From contig JANBRJ010000114.1 of assembly GCA_027577595.1 (NCBI GenBank), positions 1-49,462 of the forward strand: 49,462 nucleotides of DNA, in the 5' to 3' direction. The translations under genes were made by a program, and so were the position numbers. Below are positions 41,812-49,462 of this stretch, one piece after another. A model generated the notes under the pieces. It ran no database searches and was not told where the DNA came from. It saw only the letters and a program-made list of their open reading frames with translations. Origin of the DNA: Coemansia sp. RSA 487. Its lineage: Eukaryota > Kickxellomycota > Kickxellomycetes > Kickxellales > Kickxellaceae. The stretch's first letter is position 1. Every line of letters starts with the position of its first letter.

Positions 41812-42118
41812 TTAGATGTTCGAGGGGTACATCATGACACGGACAGCGGCACCCATGGCGCGCGGAGGAAGGTTGTGGCGGAACTTGGCACGAACAACAC
41901 CCGAGTTTCCATGAGAACGGGTGACACGGCCCCAGATGCAGCGGACCTTGGAGCCATTCTTGGCGGTAGATGCGCGGTACAGATAGGCAATGCGCTTACC
42001 AAGGTAGAAGCTGGTCTCCTCCTTCGAGCTGACGTTCTCGAGCTGGATAAGAGCAGTGTGCTCGTGCTGGTTGCGCTGTCCACGCTTGAAACCGAGGAAG
42101 CGACCCTTGCTGTAAAGA
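41812..42118 (-). CDS. RPL33: Cytosolic ribosomal protein eL33 (L35a), main exon only
   Basis: Large-subunit protein of the cytosolic ribosome. This exon encodes about 102 residues, from [20 protein letters not shown] to the invariant end RVMMYPSNI, including [36 protein letters not shown] and [13 protein letters not shown]. It starts at a TGTAG acceptor (42119) in phase 2. The family needs only some two to ten more residues in an upstream exon, as is common for ribosomal-protein genes. I searched 42119-42960 on the minus strand and found no unambiguous ATG plus donor, so the first exon is unplaced. Confidence 0.92.
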
Positions 42119-42948
42119 CTACAATGTTTTAAATCAGACAGAAACAAAACACAAAGGGAGGGGAACATTAGAATATTTGTTAAACATCAACAAGTGTGTC
42201 CATCCAGGACGATGCTACTGTAGCCAATGTAAACAACGCTCATTCTTCAACCCAGTCCAGCCACTGCAATCAAGAAACTTTGTGCGGATTTTGCTTCATT
42301 TCACTCTGGGCCGCGAACAGTTTCTACTGTATGCACTAAACAGAGGTTTCTGAGCCAGCTTCACCCCCCTTATCGATGGCAATAAAGTCATCAAGCGAGT
42401 AGCTGCTAGCCTGGTGGGGAAGGTCAAAGTATATATAATAGTAGCTCTTAGTAGCCGCCATCGAAATCGAGGAGCTGCAAATGTCATAAAGCAACGTGTA
42501 GAAAGTAAAAGGGCACAAGCAGAACAACGACATTCTCGCTCAATTCATACACTTGTATACGGCTTTCTAGACAAACAAACCCACACTGTTCGTTAATTCT
42601 AATATTGTCGTCCTCTCCACGTTTTCCCTGAAAATGCCTCAAATGTTCTCCTCGAGTAGAGCAAACCATTTTGGAATTTCAGGAGAATCCGAGAAAAATG
42701 CCTGCCTGACATTCACGACAAAAAGACATCTTCCAACGATAAAACTAACGAACAGTCGGATTTGCTTGTTGATTGTCGCGTATCCATCAGTACTGCCTGC
42801 GCATCCATCCTGTCTGCTTTTCTCTTTTTAATTCTATTTGTTTTGCTTGCCGACCTTTACAGCTCCATCGTTCCGATATCTGCCTTCACTCTTTTTTAGT
42901 ATTGGATACGTGCCGAATATCGCTAGAAGCCATTGCGTCGAGCTGATG

Positions 42949-43045
42949 TATATAAAAGGATATAAAAACCGGCGTAGTTGAGAGAAAGAGCCCATCTACT
43001 CTTTAATGCAGGATTCTAAGCCCTAATTGCTCTTGGGCTCTTTTT
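42949..43045 (+). ncRNA. Candidate small RNA: TATA box, hairpin, T-run
   Basis: TATATAAAAG at 42949-42958 lies 27-36 bases before a perfect 10-bp inverted repeat: AAAGAGCCCA (42985-42994) and TGGGCTCTTT (43034-43043), with a 39-base loop. The right arm merges into a run of five T (43041-43045). TATA about 30 bases upstream and a terminal T-run is the layout of Pol III genes such as U6. It could instead be a hairpin in an upstream transcript or chance. No similarity to a known RNA was recognised. Confidence 0.3.
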
Positions 43046-43150
43046 GATATAGATTCACACTGTTCTATACAGGCCGACATTGACGATCTGATAATTTGAT
43101 AATTTGATCGATCATCTATTTTTTTTTTCGTTTACACTGCTTGCAAATTA

Positions 43151-43160
43151 TATATAAAAG
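43151..43160 (+). promoter_or_regulatory. TATA box of RRP1
   Basis: TATATAAAAG, 144 bases before the RRP1 ATG, followed by CT-rich leader sequence. Well placed for a core promoter. Confidence 0.5.
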
Positions 43161-43303
43161 CTCTGTTGTGGTGGCGAAAAGAAAATACCTTCTTTTCTTT
43201 ATTGGAAATTCTGTTCCCTTTTTTTTGCTTTTGGCATTACACGGGACCTACTTACTTAAGCGCATACACACGCTGACAACACCGCTCCTGCGCTGAATAG
43301 AAT

Positions 43304-45277
43304 ATGGTTGAGCTGAACACACACGAGCTAGCCTTTGGAAAGAGATTAGCTCATGTAGACAAGGACGTTCGCGATAGAGCCCTGGAGAGCATCAGCCGTG
43401 TTCTCTCCACGACTGAGAGCGTTTTCTACATGGATATGCTACGTCACTGGAAGGCTCTCTTCTATTGCTTTTGGCTTTCAGATAAACCGCTTGTCCAGCA
43501 AGAGCTTGCGTGGGATCTTGCAAACCTGGTTCTCGCTTGCAAAGGCGAGAATAGAGTGAAGTTCGTGCGCGCCTTTTGGGAGACTATGTGTCGAGAGTGG
43601 TTTGATGTCGACAATCACCGGGTGGATAAGTATCTTTTGCTTATGCGGCGTGTTGTGTTTTTTACACTTAAATCTATGGTGTCGAGCGATTGGGACGAAC
43701 AGCTTGTTTCCGACTACATAAAAGTGTATCAGGAGTATCCTGTGAACCTGTCGGACCCAAAGGTGCCTAATAGCATCCGGACACATGTTGCGGACATCTA
43801 CGTTGACGAAATCGTTAGGCTTGCGGCTGGCATGCTAAATAACAATAGCGACGGTCAAGGCGATGTAGCTGTTTCTCAGATCCCGGTTGCTGCTCTGCTC
43901 GAGCCATTTATGCGCTTTATTGGCTGCTCCAGGATCAAGCACCTGCCGCCGAAAATCCAGGAGATCGTGTTTGCAGACACGGTTGTTCGTATCGCCGAAG
44001 CCGAGGAACGGGCAAATGTCGAGTCAAGCTCTGGTAGCGATGCTGGTAACTCTGGAAAGATGGATATTGACAAGGACAACCAGACTGGGGTTGAGGATCT
44101 GTCTGTACTGCGGTTCATTATAGATGCAATTCCCGGCATAAAGAAACGCTTATTGGATATATCTAGCGAAGAAGAGGTTGTGTCTCTGGGTCGCAAGCGC
44201 CTGCATCTTCTCTACCAGATGCTGACGGAAACGTTTCCTGATGAGGAGACTGATGTGGTTCTTCCGAAGCGTATAAGCGTAAAGGAGCCGATAGGCGCGG
44301 AGGAGCGCAAGATAGCCGACAAGCACAAGCGCAAAAAGGATAACAAGAAACGCGAGCTTCAGGATAGAAAGAAGAAAGCAAAATCGTTGGCGAGAAACAT
44401 AATTGCGGCACCTGCAGACAACCTTGATGTTAATGCCCTTGAAAATCTGGCGACGATAGACGAGGAGCGTGGATTCCAGGAAGACGTTGTTAAGATTCGC
44501 GAAATGGAAAAGCGGGCTGGGCTCGATAATATTGGCGATATTGGAAAGAAAGTGAAAAGCAAAAAGGCTATACGCGGCGAGAAGAAAAACGCTAAAAAGA
44601 CGGCTGTGTCTAAAGCTTCAGCTGCTCAAGAAGAGATACCAGCGCTTGTTGCAGCTGGCTTGTCGGGAGAAGTGCTGCCACGTACAAACGGGAAGGCAGC
44701 TAGAGCAGATTCTGTGCAGGGGAACGAAAGAGATGAGTGGACCATTGCAAAGAAGGAGAGCAACTTGGGCATATCGAATGGCACACGTAAGCGCAAGCAG
44801 GACAGCGAGCCATCGTCTCTGCTGTCGGAGATTGAGAAGAACATTGTTGTAAAGGAAAAGAGCCGAAAGGGCGCTGTTAATGCAGATAAGCATGCGAACA
44901 GGACACCAGCGGCTGCCAAGGCAGGCTCCAGCAACAAGCAAAATCAAATTTCAAAGTCGAACAAAAAGCGCCTGTCCTGGGGACTCGACAACAACTTGAC
45001 AAAGCGCTTCCTTACCAAGGTACCTATGCTTCCATCATTGGAGCCTGTGGTCATTGCCGATGAACCGAAGCTCAAGCCAGCTCTGCGCAAGTCGTCCGTG
45101 TATGCAGATGGTCCAGCAACTGGAGGAGACAACTCATCTCTCCCACTGAAGCCGCTGGATCCGGGTGTTGTAACGACGTTGGTTTCGTTGGTCAAAAGCA
45201 AGCAGCTCATTGATGTCGAAGAGCATGCGCAAGCCGCCTCTGCAACGGATAAAAAACGGAGAAAGCAGCGCAAGTAA
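43304..45277 (+). CDS. RRP1: Ribosomal RNA processing protein Rrp1 (NOP52)
   Basis: Nucleolar protein needed for processing of pre-rRNA to 25S and 5.8S. The 657-residue single-exon frame starts with the Nop52 domain (about 1-235): FGKRLAHVDKDVRDRALESI, WKALFYCFWLSDKPLVQQEL, FWETMCREWFDVDNHRVDKY, and YLLLMRRVVFFTLK. An acidic/serine linker follows, then a basic disordered C-terminal half with several lysine-rich nuclear signals (DKHKRKKDNKKREL, KKVKSKKAIRGEKK) and the motif SWGLDNNLTKRFLTKVPM. KKRRKQRK ends the protein. Confidence 0.95.
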   Translation: MVELNTHELAFGKRLAHVDKDVRDRALESISRVLSTTESVFYMDMLRHWKALFYCFWLSDKPLVQQELAWDLANLVLACKGENRVKFVRAFWETMCREWFDVDNHRVDKYLLLMRRVVFFTLKSMVSSDWDEQLVSDYIKVYQEYPVNLSDPKVPNSIRTHVADIYVDEIVRLAAGMLNNNSDGQGDVAVSQIPVAALLEPFMRFIGCSRIKHLPPKIQEIVFADTVVRIAEAEERANVESSSGSDAGNSGKMDIDKDNQTGVEDLSVLRFIIDAIPGIKKRLLDISSEEEVVSLGRKRLHLLYQMLTETFPDEETDVVLPKRISVKEPIGAEERKIADKHKRKKDNKKRELQDRKKKAKSLARNIIAAPADNLDVNALENLATIDEERGFQEDVVKIREMEKRAGLDNIGDIGKKVKSKKAIRGEKKNAKKTAVSKASAAQEEIPALVAAGLSGEVLPRTNGKAARADSVQGNERDEWTIAKKESNLGISNGTRKRKQDSEPSSLLSEIEKNIVVKEKSRKGAVNADKHANRTPAAAKAGSSNKQNQISKSNKKRLSWGLDNNLTKRFLTKVPMLPSLEPVVIADEPKLKPALRKSSVYADGPATGGDNSSLPLKPLDPGVVTTLVSLVKSKQLIDVEEHAQAASATDKKRRKQRK

Positions 45278-45381
45278 ACTGATAAAGCTTTTCTGAGGGA
45301 TCAGCCCTTTCTTAGCCTTTTTTTATCATTCGTAGGTTTTTCATTGTTTGTTTTGGAGTTTTTTCTACGCTATTTTTTCCA

Positions 45382-46165
45382 ATGTCCATCCGCTCATTTA
45401 CCCAAGTAGGCCGCAAAATTGTAGCTATTGGAAGAAACTTTAGGTAGGCTGTTAAACGCAACTATTTGTCATGGAGATTTTCTATAATTTATTACCTGGC
45501 TGAATTTGTAAAGTTCTGAATGTGTCTAGCACAGTACTGTCTTTTTTTTACCTTTATCGACATATAGCGAGCATGCAAAGGAGCTCGGCAACGCTGTTCC
45601 AAAGGCTCCCTTCTTTTTCCTTAAGCCAACATCTTCGTATGTCTTGTCTCCTGGGAAGATAGAGATTCCTCGCGGCTGCGTCGTCCACCATGAAGTAGAG
45701 CTCGGCGTTGTCATAGGCAAAACAGGACGGGATATTAAGGCAGCCGATGCGCACAGCCATGTTGCTGGATATGCGCTGGCATTGGATCTGACCGCACGCA
45801 ATTTGCAAGACGAAGCGAAGCAAAAGGGCTTGCCATGGTCGGCTGCAAAAGGGTTTGACACATTTACGCCTGTTGGCGAATTTATCCCTGCAAGCAGCAT
45901 CCCCGATCCGCACAATGTTCGTTTGTGGATTCAAGTAGCTGGACAGCTTAGACAGGACGGGATGACTGATGCAATGGTGTTCCAGATACCGCAGCTCATT
46001 GAGCACGTCAGCCAGATAATGACACTTGAGGAGGGAGATCTTCTCTTGACTGGAACGCCTAAAGGTGTTGGTCCAATTGAGTCTGGCGACCATGTGGTTG
46101 CAGGCTTGGAATACAAGAACAAGGAGCTTAGCCGCATTGAGTTTGACGCAATTGCTCACAACTAG
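45382..46165 (+). CDS. FAHD1: FAHD1-type acylpyruvase/oxaloacetate decarboxylase
   Basis: Fumarylacetoacetate-hydrolase-fold enzyme that splits acylpyruvates or decarboxylates oxaloacetate, usually in mitochondria. Exons 45382-45443 and 45568-46165 join in phase to give 219 residues, the normal FAHD1 length, reading RKIVAIGRNFSEHAKELGNA. Metal-site residues are in VVHHEVELGVVIGK (H-x-E-x-E) and the aspartate in ALDLTARNLQDEAKQKGLPW. TGTPKGVGPIESGD is the closing signature. There is no long presequence, as in other small FAHD1 proteins. Confidence 0.95.
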
Positions 46166-46359
46166 GGGATGTTGGCATTTTTGGCACCTTTAACGGAGCA
46201 TACATGCATGACGTGGATACCAGAGATTGGCTATATAGAATAGAGAATTGTGCCCATCTTCCCCCTTTTGCTTTTTCTCATCTTCAAGTTTACACCTTTT
46301 CAGCTTGTTTTGTCACAATTCTTTCCTACCAAGTGTAATTTCCCGTACGTAGCAACAAA

Positions 46360-47700
46360 ATGATACTGGTGAGGCTGACTTTCTCGTTGTTGGTAGCAAC
46401 CCTGGCGGCAACCCCTGTTTCGGCGATGTACGACAAAGGCTCGCCAGTCAAGCACCTTACTCCGTCAAACTTTGACCGTGTATTGAGCAAGACCTCGCAG
46501 CCGACGTTTGTCGAATTCTATGCACCTTGGTGTGGCCACTGCAAAAACCTAGAACCCAAGTACGAGCTGGCTGCCAAACGCACTACAGGAATCGCAAAGT
46601 TTTACGCTGTGGACTGTGACAAAGACAGTAACCGCGGGTTGTGTGCACGATTTAACGTCCAGGGATTCCCAACGATAAAAGTATTTACGGAGAAGCGCAC
46701 TAAGCGTGGAAACCGCAAGTCCATCGACTATCAGGGCGAGAGGTCAGCCCGCGCAATGGCCCGATATGCACGTTCGGCTCTGCCAAACCTCAGCAAGAAG
46801 CTGGCTGACAACGGGCTTGATACATTCGTTACGGGCACCAAACTTCCAAAGGTCGTCCTGCTTACAGAACGTACAAAGACCAGTGACTTTTGGAAGGGAA
46901 TCAATGCACAGTTCGACAGACTAGTGGAATTTGCGCAGATCAGCAGCCCTGAAAAGGCAACACTAGAAAAGCTAAGCGTTACCAAGCTTCCAGCAATTGT
47001 GGCCTTTCCCAATGTCGCTGATCCAGGGCACTCTGAAGCGTACAGCGGTGAAATAAAGTACCAATCGCTTGTTAAATTCGTCAATCGCATTTATACGGGT
47101 AAAAAGGAACCATCTGGGAGCTCGCATAGGGCAGCACCAACGGCTAAACTTGAAGTAAGGGAGATAGCTAGCCAAAGTGATCTCGAAGAACTGTGCATCA
47201 AAGCAGATAGCAAGTCGGCAATACCAGTGCTCTGCATTGTTGGACTAATGCCGCTGGAGTCTGAATTCCAGGAATCTCGCGATGAGCATGCACAGGCGCT
47301 CAAGATCCTTGAAAATGTCTCCAACAATCAGCGCATGCGCAGCTTAAGTGGCCACAAGGAAAGTAACGACAATGTAGAAGTGGATGATGTACTATCTGAC
47401 AAGATGGAAAGCGAGGAGCAGCAGGGAGAAAACAGACTTGGACCACCATTCCGGGTGTCCTGGGTAAATGCTCTTGGTGCTTCAGGCCGAGAGATGCGCA
47501 CACTATTTAACCTTTCTGATGACCTTCCAGCAGTGGTTGCAATCAGCCCACGCAAGAATGCAGCATCACCTTACATGGGTCCGTTTGACAGCACTGCCAT
47601 CCTTGAATGGGCTGATGCGTGTTACCAGGGCCATGGATTGCGCCGGATCACATCTGATCTCTACATTGGAGTCAAGGATCGTGCTCATGACGAACTTTAA
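46360..47700 (+). CDS. ER protein disulphide isomerase, Mpd1/P5-like, HDEL tail
   Basis: Secretory-pathway thiol oxidoreductase. The 446-residue frame begins with a signal peptide (about 1-22, LTFSLLVATLAATPVSA). One thioredoxin domain with the active site W57-C58-GH-C61 follows in FVEFYAPWCGHCKNLEPKYE, and GFPTIKVF holds the cis-proline. Residues 155-250 resemble a second, non-catalytic thioredoxin fold (KLPAIVAFPN). A charged insert (about 310-365) precedes a C-terminal domain, and the protein ends HDEL, an ER-retrieval signal. One active CXXC domain plus inactive domains is the layout of yeast Mpd1; PDIA6/P5 has two active sites, so Mpd1 is the closer match. Confidence 0.9.
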   Translation: MILVRLTFSLLVATLAATPVSAMYDKGSPVKHLTPSNFDRVLSKTSQPTFVEFYAPWCGHCKNLEPKYELAAKRTTGIAKFYAVDCDKDSNRGLCARFNVQGFPTIKVFTEKRTKRGNRKSIDYQGERSARAMARYARSALPNLSKKLADNGLDTFVTGTKLPKVVLLTERTKTSDFWKGINAQFDRLVEFAQISSPEKATLEKLSVTKLPAIVAFPNVADPGHSEAYSGEIKYQSLVKFVNRIYTGKKEPSGSSHRAAPTAKLEVREIASQSDLEELCIKADSKSAIPVLCIVGLMPLESEFQESRDEHAQALKILENVSNNQRMRSLSGHKESNDNVEVDDVLSDKMESEEQQGENRLGPPFRVSWVNALGASGREMRTLFNLSDDLPAVVAISPRKNAASPYMGPFDSTAILEWADACYQGHGLRRITSDLYIGVKDRAHDEL

Positions 47701-47919
47701 AAACATTGATGAACCAATATAATAAAGAAATCCAAAATGGCAGCTGGTATACCATTGTTATTTTTTTTTCGCTTGAAGCCAAATTAAAGGCGAGTGAGTT
47801 TTTATTAGTTAAGCGATCTTGATGAACCGCAACACAGAGAGTTAGCTATAAAGATCTAACTTCTATGAGGCTGAGAACACTCCAAAGAAATGGTTGGTGC
47901 TTGTAGCTTAGTCATTCGA

Positions 47920-48901
47920 TTACTCGACATCCATGGCCATCGATGCACTAGCCATATGCGAGGAAGCATTGTGCTTGGTATCTGCAGCCATCTTCTCGTC
48001 CTCCTCGTCGATCTCCTCATCTTCGTCGCTAGCAATATCTGCCTCATCCTGCTCCTCCATCATGTCGAGATCGACCTCGCCTTTTTCATCTTCGTCATCT
48101 TCGTCGTCATCCTCTTCGTCCTCCTCATCTAGATCATCCTCATCGTCGTCATCGTCACCTCCCACCACAAAACTATCTTTACCATGGTTGTCGGTTTCCA
48201 TTTCGGCATCCTCACCCGTTACACCTTCGATATTTTGGGCTGGAGGAACATCCACCTTATGCGGGTCATCCCAGTTGATAGGAAAGCGTGTGACGCGGGG
48301 CTTGTCAGCCAGGATGTTGCGGTAAACCCTGTCCAACACTGGTACTTCTGGCGGGTCTTGCTGCAGCTCGTCGTCGATATACGCGTTGTCGACGTAGTAA
48401 CCTATCCGTTCAAACTCCTTGTCCTTGTACGAGCAGGTCAGTAGGATGACTGTGACGCCAACCAGATCCTCCTTTGGGATCTTATCTATCTTGGGGGCGT
48501 CAGCAACAAACTCAAACTTGTTTACTCCAACTGGAACAGGTCCAACAAGAAGTGAATCCAGCTCCTGGTCTAGTGTCGTATTTTCAGCCGAACCAACGTA
48601 AACGATCTTGAATTCCAGGTCTACATTCCAAAGAAAGCAAAATAATGTCAAATTCAAACAAAAAGTTGATGTTCAGTAAACAAACGCGATGAAAGGAAAA
48701 AACTCCCTCGTTTTGGTTAACAGCCGGGTTACCAACTAAGCAGCGTGATATCTGGCAGTAACAAAACAAGTTAAATATAGGAAGCAACGTACCATCCTGA
48801 AGTGGAGAAAGGCACTCGAAAGTAACCTCAAACCGGTATGGAGCCAGGAAGTGCGACTTTGGCTCTGGGATGCTGACGTTTAGGATCCGAACTACACTCA
48901 T
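47920..48901 (-). CDS. ASF1: Histone H3-H4 chaperone Asf1
   Basis: Nuclear chaperone that hands H3-H4 dimers to CAF-1 and HIRA. Exons 48901-48793 and 48620-47920 join in phase as [16 protein letters not shown], giving 269 residues. The first 155 residues are the immunoglobulin-like Asf1 core: [72 protein letters not shown] and GYYVDN, then [18 protein letters not shown]. The remainder is a long run of Asp and Glu (about 190-250), as in yeast Asf1. The start at 48901 is chosen because MSVVRILNV is the conserved beginning. Confidence 0.97.
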
Positions 48902-49260
48902 GGCTAGAGAAGGACGCAATTTTTTGCTGTTGCTGTTGTACTTTTGGTGCGGCTACAAGCGAAATTAAACAAGAGAAGGCAAGTGGCAGAACGAGTTTAA
49001 TGTATTGAAAAACAGAGAAGAGAAGAAAACGGCAAGGCACGCACATACATCCTGGCTTGCAGTTTATATTTAGTTGGCTGTCGTGTTGTGGTTTCAATTC
49101 AGAAGGTGGACAAAAGGTGATTCGCAGGAATTGGGGGCCACAGACATCCGATTACTACTAACGCGTGGCAACCGAAGCCTTGTATCTGGCATTAGTTTCT
49201 GCCCAGAACGGTTCCGGGCAGCTGGAGTGCAATAGCACCTAGGGAAAAATATGGTTGATG
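48902..49260. other. ASF1 upstream region
   Basis: 359 bases between the ASF1 start and the nuclease stop, both minus strand. A CTG repeat lies at 48927-48938. Nothing else clear. Confidence 0.45.
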
Positions 49261-49462
49261 TTAAGATTGCTGCTGCGAGGTCGCTGAACGGGGCTTCTTT
49301 CTGGGCTGTGCAGAGCCACTGGCAGACCTCTTGGCGCCTCTCGCGAGTTTCTTGGTCTTCTTTGCTGGCGGAAGAGTGGTGCCACGCCTAAAACGCTCAG
49401 GCCTCTTGTGTGTTTGGCGCAGACTATGGAGGATATGCCTAAAATTCAATACAGCAGCAAGA
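49261..49462 (-). CDS. C-terminus of a TnpB/Fanzor-like RNA-guided nuclease (runs off the window)
   Basis: The frame is open through the right edge on the minus strand. It reads LAAVLNFRHILHSLRQTHKR from the last bases inward, then PERFRRGTTLPPAKKTKKLA, and ends SATSQQQS with a stop at 49261. The AAVLN is the end of the third RuvC motif (RD-x-x-A-x-x-N) of TnpB/Fanzor nucleases; the Arg-Asp itself would lie just outside. The lysine/arginine-rich tail (KKTKKLARGAKR, QPRKKPRS) looks like a nuclear localisation signal. It parallels the relic at 3281-3547. Unlike that copy this end shows no damage, so the element may be complete beyond the window. Catalytic residues cannot be checked here. Confidence 0.55.
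   Translation of the reverse strand, partial: LAAVLNFRHILHSLRQTHKRPERFRRGTTLPPAKKTKKLARGAKRSASGSAQPRKKPRSATSQQQS

Larger units (their letters stand above)
42119..43303. other. eL33 upstream and RRP1 promoter region
   Basis: 1185 bases. It should contain the missing eL33 first exon and the RRP1 promoter, plus a TATA-preceded hairpin at 42949-43045. A minus-strand 41-codon frame (MAATKSYYYIY, 42336-42458) is of unknown value. Confidence 0.45.

Noticed and set aside
42336-42458. 41-codon minus-strand frame starting MAATKSYYYIY as the missing eL33 first exon
   Set aside because: No usable donor in the phase needed (phase 2) is present, and the peptide does not resemble any eL33 N-terminus.
47933-48325. 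Plus-strand poly-Ser frame
   Set aside because: Antisense of the acidic Asp/Glu tail of ASF1.
1-49462. CRISPR arrays, LTR elements, Polinton or other virus-derived elements, rRNA and tRNA genes
   Set aside because: I looked for regularly spaced repeats, long terminal repeats, reverse-transcriptase or capsid motifs and cloverleaf sequences and saw none.

Overview
The window is nuclear DNA of a fungus. Genes are densely packed on both strands, introns are short with GTRNGT donors and TAG acceptors, and the gene set is eukaryotic and mitochondrial (REV3, CWC27, RRP8, RRP1, ASF1, TRAPP Trs33, RPB12, MICOS and complex I subunits, mitochondrial uS12 and malonyl transferase). An HDEL-tailed disulphide isomerase, a fungal-type Ctr copper transporter, complex I and a cobalamin-trafficking protein (MMADHC) together argue against Saccharomyces or Schizosaccharomyces and point to an early-diverging lineage. 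Kickxellomycotina or a relative is my best guess from sequence flavour, but it is only an inference.

Layout. 0.4-2.0 kb: a six-exon ER 3-ketoacyl-CoA reductase (minus). 2.5-3.6 kb: accessory DNA with a short retroposon insertion flanked by a 17-bp direct repeat and a broken C-terminus of a TnpB/Fanzor-like nuclease. 4.2-14.5 kb: DNA polymerase zeta (REV3) in one exon, then a DCAF6-like WD40 protein. 14.6-18.2 kb: a MIC12-type MICOS protein and a gelsolin-domain protein (minus), with a poorly resolved 18.2-22.1 kb stretch that may carry more gelsolin-gene exons. 22.1-26.6 kb: an alpha/beta-hydrolase-fold protein without a nucleophilic serine, a histidine-rich protein, an unknown 63-residue protein and a Ctr copper transporter. 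26.7-33.8 kb: a tight housekeeping block (MCT1, RRP8, CWC27, TRS33, MMADHC, mitochondrial uS12, NDUFB2). 34.7-39.5 kb: three multi-pass membrane proteins on the minus strand (two tandem TLC-domain paralogs and a TMEM184 protein). 40.4-45.3 kb: RPB12, BUD20, eL33 and RRP1, all tied to ribosome production. 45.4-48.9 kb: FAHD1-type hydrolase, an ER thioredoxin-fold isomerase and ASF1. The right edge (49.26 kb to the end) is the intact-looking C-terminus of a second Fanzor-like gene that runs out of the window on the minus strand.

Working together: several genes serve mitochondria (MCT1, MIC12, uS12m, NDUFB2, probably FAHD1 and MMADHC), several serve ribosome and RNA-polymerase biogenesis (RPB12, BUD20, eL33, RRP1, RRP8), and two neighbours (histidine-rich protein and Ctr transporter) suggest metal handling. 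Three divergent pairs share intergenic promoters. The most unusual content is the pair of related Fanzor-like C-termini near both window ends, two sister retroposon insertions with perfect target-site duplications, a B12-trafficking gene in a fungus, and a TATA-preceded hairpin that could be a small RNA gene. Exon borders were placed by eye from splice signals, reading-frame phase and family similarity; no alignment or search was run.
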